A stretch of DNA of 64,000 nt from Rhynchopus sp. YZ270_cl-10 (lineage: Eukaryota > Euglenozoa > Diplonemea > Diplonemida > Diplonemidae), in NCBI GenBank assembly GCA_964035575.1, contig OZ037880.1, positions 1,116,001 through 1,180,000 of the forward strand, read 5' to 3'. Position numbers and translations under genes: made by a program. Below the pieces are notes generated by a model. That model saw only the letters and a program-made list of their open reading frames with translations. It had not been told where the DNA came from and made no database searches. Positions 57,765 to 64,000 of the stretch are shown one piece after another. Numbering within the stretch: position 1 is the first letter of the stretch; each line of letters opens with the position of its first letter.

Positions 57765-60700
57765 ATGTCGGGCCCTAACGGGAGTGCTTCGGGGGGGAGT
57801 AACAGTAGTAGTACACCGCCAGACTTTTCAAAGCCGTGTCCAAATGGACTGTTATGTTTCGAACCGTACCCAAGGAAACGTGGTGCCAGCCCTACCTCTG
57901 CTGCTCCTTCCTCAAGCGATCGACAGAAGAAAAATGCAAAGAAACCCCCTGTTGCAACCACAACCACATCAACCACATCAGCCACATCAGCCACAACCGC
58001 ACCTACTGGGACAAACCCGCCTCCATCAAACCAACTACGTCCACCATCTTCTGCAGGACAAATTCTAAACCGTTATGTAATCGCCGTAGAACGAGAAGGT
58101 TACATCTGCGTAGTACGCGAGGAGGCAGGCAGTGCGGATGGGGTCATCAGCACCTTCATAGACAGCTACGACGTTGCCAAACCTGGGAAGGAGTTCCGTA
58201 CTGATCTGGTTGCCCGCGGGCAGAAGATGCACATTATGTGCGGCTCCATTGCACATGACAAATCAGTTGTCGCCTATACACACCGCATCGAAAAAGGCCC
58301 TGCCACCGGGTCTCCTAAATACGGCAATGGGAGCACTCCTCTTCCCACCTTTATGTCCTCTCATGGGTCTTCTGTGGGCTATGAAGGGGTGGCAGGGTTG
58401 TCAGGTACACCAGAGGATGAAAATAAGGGGTCCTCGACAGAGGAAAAAGGGGAAGATAAATACTCAAAGGCGGACGAAATGGAGCGGATGTTCACGGCGC
58501 ATTGTGAGTATGAAGCGGTCTTGCTGCCGGAGGAGAATACAACCAGGTCTTTTGGGGCAAAAGGGGAGACAAACGACTTTTCTTCGTTTAATGAAAAGGA
58601 GAAGGCCAGGTCGCATAGGCAGTTGCTGAGTAAGGTGCAGTTTTTGCATTTTTTTGATCAAAAGAACCATTCGTTGATTACGACGAAGCCGCACTTTTTG
58701 CATATCGTTGACAAAGAGAAGATCACGCTGTATCAATGCTCGGTGCCGAGTCTGACTATTGAGTTTAGATACATCCTGGTTGAGATCCACCTCTGGAGTC
58801 AGTTCATTCCGTACAACAACAACTTCTACGTGCTCACGCTGTCGCAGAAGAAGTACGGCAATGCCCCACAGACACCTGGCCTGTCCAACGGCAGTGGCTC
58901 GGCGTTCCTTGAGAGGACAAACAGCGACCGTGGTGGTGGGTCAGTAACAAGCAACTCACCCGACAAGGATGCCCCCCTCATGTCTTCCTCCAGCAACGTT
59001 ACCGCAGAGTGTACCCTCAAAAAATGGGATTTCTACATGAGTCCAAAGAGCAAAACTCTTGAAACGAAGTCCCTCAAAGGGCAGATCCAATGCACCATAG
59101 CAATGAAGCTGAACCAGCAGGCCTTCAACAAACGTCCCGTCTACGTCCCTACCCCGTTTTATGCGTTGCACGCCATTCCGGACAGATTTCTCAATCTGCA
59201 AATTTTCTGCAAAACCGAGAAAGGGTCTGGGAGCTCCTCAGGCGCTTCATACACTGGCGGTGCTGCGGACGACGAGCGAGGGGAGCGGGCGTCCCATTTG
59301 GTGTTGTACCACCGACACCCTTCGTCACACATCTTGGGGGACAAGAAGGTCAAGATGAATGTATATTGCCTGCTCACACGCTACGCCATGAACATCCACA
59401 TCACCTGCGAATCACGCGTCCCCAGCTGGCTGCCGATCTTCGTCGGTTCTCTGCGGAAGAAGATCTTGATTTTGTACTTCCCCGACTACTTCATTTATTT
59501 GGTTGATCTGCAGCACCGTTCGAGACATACCCGCATTTTGCTTGGGTGTCGGGCAAAGGATTTAACTAGGTCTGGATTCTACGGAGTGGGCCACGACAAG
59601 AAAGGTGAGGAGGGCGGCTACACCTTTGGCATGCAGAACTTCCTGCCTCCTGGGGCTCGCAGGCCTCCTCAGCCTCAAGACAACAACCCTGAGCCTGAGG
59701 ACACCACACAGCCTCCCCTCCCTCTGCCTGCCACGGAAACACCACCACCAGGTCCACGAAGCACAGAGCCGCCGCCGCTGCAGAGAGGGGTGTCTTCATC
59801 TTCGTCTCCCCCGGTGTCACCTAGTTCGCCGCAGTGGAATGCTGCAAAGAAGACGTTTCAAGAGGAGCAGGCCCCACATATGGAGAGCATGCAGAGGGAG
59901 TCGTCTGTGAGTGGATCCGTCGCGTCTTCAGCGTGTTCACCGCCAGCGCAGATGGCGAATAGACAGAATCAACGTAAAAACAGCTACACCGCAGCGTCGC
60001 CCGAAGAAGCAATCCTCACCGGGTCGTTCTCCCGCCCGCTCTTCTATTGTCAGAGTGTTGTGACCATACAAGGTGCGTTGATGATCAATATGGAGACCAT
60101 GTCCTTTTATACGTATAGCCTCTCCGAGTCGGCATTGCTCCACTTCTGTGTGCACCATCTGAACGAAGGCAATGCGCACGAAGTGTTTCACTTCATTTTG
60201 ACTCATCTCAGTTCGCACAGCATTCCGGCGATCGATGTGATCCGCAGTGTCTGCCAGCACCGACCGGATAATGTATCGGCTAATATGTTCCGTGAATACA
60301 TCCTTGGCGCTGCGTATATGGGTCTACGCGCGGATATCAAATCGATCGATAAAAATGGTGTACAGGGTTTGCCGGTTCCTCCGGGGATGGATCTGGACCC
60401 GGCAGAGTTTGCGGAGTGGTTGGAGGAGGTGCCCAAAACTGCTCTCAGCCTTGTTGACTCGACTACAACAAAACCTGGCACCAAAATCGATATTTCCTGC
60501 GAAGGTCTTGTTGGCAACGTCTCTCTCATCGATGTCGGCCGTGTGGAGCGAGGCATATCACTTCCCGTTGAAGTTGCATATGACTACCCATCACTTCGCT
60601 TTGTGCTAAATGCACATATCGGACCAGATGGCACACCAGACCCATCTATGAATAATCTCCTCTCTTTGGCATGCAGTGATACACCAAAGAAGCAGAATAA

Positions 60701-62439
60701 CAACAACAACAACCCACGCGGATCCCGACAGATCTCTCGATCGCAAGCACGCTATTCCCATGCAGGGTCCATGGTGTCTGATTGCCGTGCGAATACAAAT
60801 GTGGGGGGTGTTCTGAACACAAACAACTTTGAGTTTACCTCTTCTCCTTACGGAAGGAATTCGCAGAAGCTGAATGGGTCCAACCCCGCCACCACTGCAG
60901 CTGGCAACCAAGGCACTACCTCGAGGGGGCCTTCTCAGGAGAGAGTTATCCCGCATAGCGGTGCGTCTGGGCCTTCGGGTGGGAGTTCTGGTGGGTCGTC
61001 CTTCTTTGCGGGCCTCAAAAAGCTGGTCGGGATGAACGGTGCGAACGGAGCGAACTCCGGTGCGCGAAGCAACTCCTCGACCCCTTATGCGTCCCCTCAT
61101 CTGCAGCCTAGAGGCTCTCCGTCTCCTGGGGATAGACAGTCCAGCTGTGAACGGTCGTTCACACCACCGTGTTTGTCTGCAGGGATATATAAGGTGGAGG
61201 ATTATATGCCATATGAAGCGGTGGTGAGGGACGCATTCGTGGAGGGTTGTATAGAACAGATCGTGAAGTTTGGTCCAGATAAGAGCGAAAAGCGGCGCGA
61301 GGAGTTCGATAAAAAGGTGTTCTTCGTGGGGAAGATGTACCACCGCCAGATCGTGCGTCTCGTGGAGAATCTTATTGCTGATATAGGTGCAGCGTTGATG
61401 ATGACAATAGATGACTATCCTCGTAAGATGTACAATGTGCTGAGACGGCTGTCCGTAGCGTTGGATGAGTTGTCGTTACCTAGGCCCCAGTCGTTGAATG
61501 TACAGCTGTGTAACTTCGGGTTGAAGGCTCTGACGAAGCGTGCGTTTTATCAGGCAGTGGCGTCTGGTGCAGTGTGCATGGATTTCTCGACGTTTTTGAT
61601 GGCGCGTGGGTTGTGGTCGCAAGAGGAGGAGGAAGAGGAGAAGCCATCGGCAAGACGTCGTCTGTCTCGTGACAAAAAGACCTCTGAAATGTATTTGCAG
61701 CAGCTGCTGTTGTTCTTGAGGGAGGACGAGAGGCTGCAGGCAATGGCGTTGATTGGAAGCCATTCAGAGTATCTGATGCAATACCATCAAGGGGTGGTGG
61801 AGACCTTTGAGCACATCAAGGCAGCGCGGGAACGTGCCCTGCAGCAACAGCAGCTTGCACGCGAGAGGGAACGTGAACGCGAAGCCAGCCGCAACCTCAA
61901 CAAGCGTGGCAGCGGCTCCTCGCAGACAGGTGTCCCCGTCTCCTCCATGACCTTCGCCATGGCCACAGTGCAGAAACCGCGCGCCAAGACACCAGAGAAC
62001 GAGCCCCTCCCCCCGCGCCCGTCGTCACCCACGCACGCCCCCGAGGAAGGTACACAGGCGACAGCAACGAACTTTGGTCCCTTGGAGGTGCTCAGGAGGA
62101 AATGCAAGTATGTTCATTTTCATTTTTTTGTAGGGGAAAATTGGCACCAAAAAAAAAAACAACACTCACCATCACAGCTGGGAAGACGGCGCGCTGCCTA
62201 GCTACACATACCTGCAGGAGCATGTGTCTGCCTATTACATCAAACGCATGTCGCCTATGGTCGTGGACGAAGAGCCCGAGCTTGACAGTGACCTGTGCGG
62301 GTCACGTCTTTCCGGTACGAATCAGTCCGCCATTAGTACAAGGACAGGTGAAAGTGATGCAGGTGGCAACAACGGGACCAGGATGAGGAAGTGCAAGACG
62401 GCGCAAGCTACACCAGAACCCCCGTTCGGTGGGTTCTGA
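57765..62439 (+). CDS. GSAP/Pigeon-like protein
   Basis: Exons 57765..62107 and 62178..62439 (phase 2, 70-base intron, donor GTATGT, acceptor CACAG); 1534 residues. N-terminal 90 residues disordered. Strand-rich folded parts follow, near 100-170 (NRYVIAVEREGYICVVREE), 290-360 (LHFFDQKNHSLITTKPHFLH, FRYILVEIHLWSQFIPYNNN) and 430-620 (FYALHAIPDRFLNLQIFC, ILYFPDYFIYLVDLQH). The segment PDYFIYLVDLQHRSRHTRILLGC resembles the FPGxFLHLxNxQHP part of gamma-secretase-activating protein, and a helical C-terminal part (about 740-850 and 1140-1300: LHFCVHHLNEGNAHEVFHFI, AGIYKVEDYMPYEAVVRDAF) matches its arrangement. Between these lie long Pro/Ser/Asn linkers. Animal GSAP is linked to gamma-secretase, though its wider role is unsettled. 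Family call is moderate, gene call firm. Confidence 0.6.
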
Positions 62440-62990
62440 GCATTCCTCCTCTTCACAAAAACATCGCTCACCTTGTTTGAGGCGTGTGGAGGTAAACCTC
62501 ATGAATTGTTATGGTTTCAAAAGCCTCAAAATAAGGGGGAAGGGGGGTGTACGCCAATTTTGTTACTTCGGTTGTAGCAAAAATGGGGAAAAAATGATAA
62601 AATCGTGTGTATTGCATGAAAAACGCTATTTATTACAACGACAACTTTTTTGCCTTTGTTATTGTCTCTTTTTAGTGTTCTTCAATATTGTTGTGTTGTG
62701 TCAAAGTCACCCCCTTTTTTTAGCCGGCCTATGTGGGCGTGAAAAAAGAAAATTTCAAATTCAATCCTTTTTAAAAGATATGTGTCCCCACCGCGTCTTC
62801 TCTACTGCGCCATCCAGTGAGACAAGGCTGTCAAATTCACGCTTCCTTTCTCTGTTGCCTTTTTTTTTTTTCTTTTCTCCCCCAGTGATTTTGAGCCTTG
62901 ATGAATTCATTTTGGGCCATTTTTTATATGGGTCCGTTTATAAACCCCCCCCCCCTCACTCGTTCCAGACCACTTTTTTTGAGTTCTACA
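62440..62990 (+). other. 3' flank, nothing recognised
   Basis: A/T-rich sequence with a T-rich tract at 62860-62880 and a C-run at 62948-62958. No family-like frame. Confidence 0.4.
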
Positions 62991-63270
62991 CAATTTGAGC
63001 CCCGACAGGTGCCCAGAACCCCCCTGGAATCGGTTTTGAGCGACTTTTGGCGGTGTTTTGGGGTAAAAAGACGCTTTTTTTGCTATTTTCAGGCTATTTT
63101 TGGCCATTTTCAGGCTATTTTGGCCTGTTTTGGCCTATTTTCACTGTATGACCGGGGTTTCGGGTTTTATGAGGTTTGAGCACCAACAGGTGCCACGAAA
63201 CACCCCAGTACCGGTTTTGTGGGTCTCCTGTGGGGTTTTTGGGGTGAAATATACCTTTTGCTTGATGTTC
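62991..63270 (+). repeat. Two diverged tandem units (~182 bp)
   Basis: TTTGAGCCCCGACAGGTGCC (62994) and TTTGAGCACCAACAGGTGCC (about 63176) begin two related units. Both continue GAAMCACCCC, CGGTTTTG and GGGGTTTTTGGGGTRAAA. The second unit runs into the inverted-repeat arm. Between them GGCYATTTT-type short repeats occur (63090-63140). Confidence 0.7.
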
Positions 63271-64000
63271 TGGGCCATATTGGGGTGTTTTTTGGCCATG
63301 TAGGCCTGGTATGTGCCACTACAGTGCATGGGCCAAATTGGGTGTTTTGAGGGGTAGAGGGTCGTGGTGGTGGGTTCCTAACTCGCTGGCGGCGACGCTT
63401 ATTGCTCACTGTTCTGGCCCCATTTCCCCCATTTCCCCCCTCCCTGACCCTTTTCTGATGAAGACCTTTGAAATGCCGGGTCCTGTCGCAAATGTTCTTT
63501 GTGAACGTTCTTCATAGAATAGGGAAGTGTGAGGGGTCAAAATAGCCCTTTTTGACCAAAAAATACCAAGAAAACCACCAAGAAAAGTGTCCCATGTGTC
63601 CAAAACAGGTCGGAATGGGCTCACAGCCCATTTTTGGGGTAGATTTGGGCCACAGGAAGCCTCCCGGTGTCAAAAAAATCGTGTTTTTTGGTCAAAAAGG
63701 GCTATTTTGACCCCTCACACTTCCCTATTCTATGAAGAACGTTCACAAAGAACATTTGCGACAGGACCCGGCATTTCAAAGGTCTTCATCAGAAAAGGGT
63801 CAGGGAGGGGGGAAATGGGGGAAATGGGGCCAGAACAGTGAGCAATAAGCGTCGCCGCCAGCGAGTTAGGAACCCACCACCACGACCCTCTACCCCTCAA
63901 AACACCCAATTTGGCCCATGCACTGTAGTGGCACATACCAGGCCTACATGGCCAAAAAACACCCCAATATGGCCCAGAACATCAAGCAAAAGGTATATTT
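63247..64000. repeat. Long perfect inverted repeat, truncated by window end
   Basis: The left arm 63247-63569 and right arm 63678-64000 are reverse complements with no difference I could find across about 323 bases; the loop is about 108 bases (63570-63677). The right arm is cut by the window edge at exactly the point matching 63247, so the real arms may be longer. It could be a foldback element, a chromosome-end or inverted-duplication structure, or a fold-back assembly artefact. No coding meaning: the same 68-residue frame appears on both strands only because of the symmetry. Confidence 0.9.

Noticed and set aside
63311-63936. Identical 68-codon frames on opposite strands.
   Set aside because: Produced by the perfect inverted repeat.
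1-64000. rRNA genes, CRISPR arrays, bacterial-type operons, riboswitches.
   Set aside because: None seen; introns, mitochondrial protein presequences and transposon types show nuclear eukaryotic DNA.

Overview
The window reads as nuclear DNA of a protist with aerobic mitochondria, most likely a euglenozoan and perhaps a diplonemid. Five things point there. (1) Every gene I can support (Sec24, a KEH-repeat surface protein, a MIB/HERC2-C2-SAM protein, V-ATPase subunit d, mitochondrial uL13, AROM, a cyclophilin-like protein, a calpain-like protein, a coiled-coil protein, a GSAP-like protein and several unknowns) lies on the + strand, as in a polycistronic array. (2) Nearly every start codon has an AG, often after a pyrimidine tract, within about 60 bases upstream, as expected for spliced-leader addition. 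(3) The calpain-like protein has the kinetoplastid-type domain next to its protease fold and lacks the usual catalytic residues. (4) A DIRS-like retroelement has the A1-ORF-B1-A2-B2 repeat plan known from kinetoplastid VIPER/TATE. (5) AROM is a five-domain fusion, a form known in fungi and some protists including Euglena. The assignment is inference. Conventional cis-introns are also present: I placed 19, with a GTATGY...ACAG consensus.

Layout. 1-3072: 3' part of Sec24 (COPII coat). 3146-3934: PIF/Harbinger-like element with internal tandem repeats. 4887-10157: type I membrane protein made almost wholly of Lys/Glu/His repeats. 10158-12079: repeats. 12080-15114: MIB/HERC2-C2-SAM protein. 15115-19326: a mobile-element zone with a palindrome-rich TIR element, a hAT-like element (8-bp duplication) and an 884-bp TIR element (6-bp duplication). 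19327-22162: V-ATPase subunit d, with a TIR element in its first intron. 22163-25107: repeats and a possible armadillo gene remnant. 25108-25857: uL13m. 26332-27447: unknown protein. 27807-32540: AROM. 32541-35642: GGTACC-palindrome elements and repeats. 35643-37336: membrane-anchored cyclophilin-like protein. 38052-38723: a 78-residue three-exon gene. 39854-42313: large unknown protein. 42763-46167: calpain-like protein. 46168-49221: second copy of the 884-bp element family, a LINE remnant and two tRNA-like sequences. 49222-51522: coiled-coil protein. 51784-55749: DIRS-like retroelement with an internal satellite. 56057-56656: small membrane-anchored protein. 57765-62439: GSAP/Pigeon-like protein. 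63247-64000: one arm, loop and part of the other arm of a very long perfect inverted repeat that runs off the window.

The genes are housekeeping and cytoskeletal/membrane genes without a shared pathway, as usual for a polycistronic array. The most unusual material lies between them. A dispersed hairpin (arms AAGGTGA-CTAAGC / GCTTAG-TCATCTT) occurs about 15 times, always in the gene-sense orientation and with a G-U wobble in many copies. Two other dispersed repeats are also always in sense orientation, and one of them nearly fills an intron. These are my best candidates for something undescribed: either RNA-processing signals of the array or small mobile elements that insert with a strand bias.
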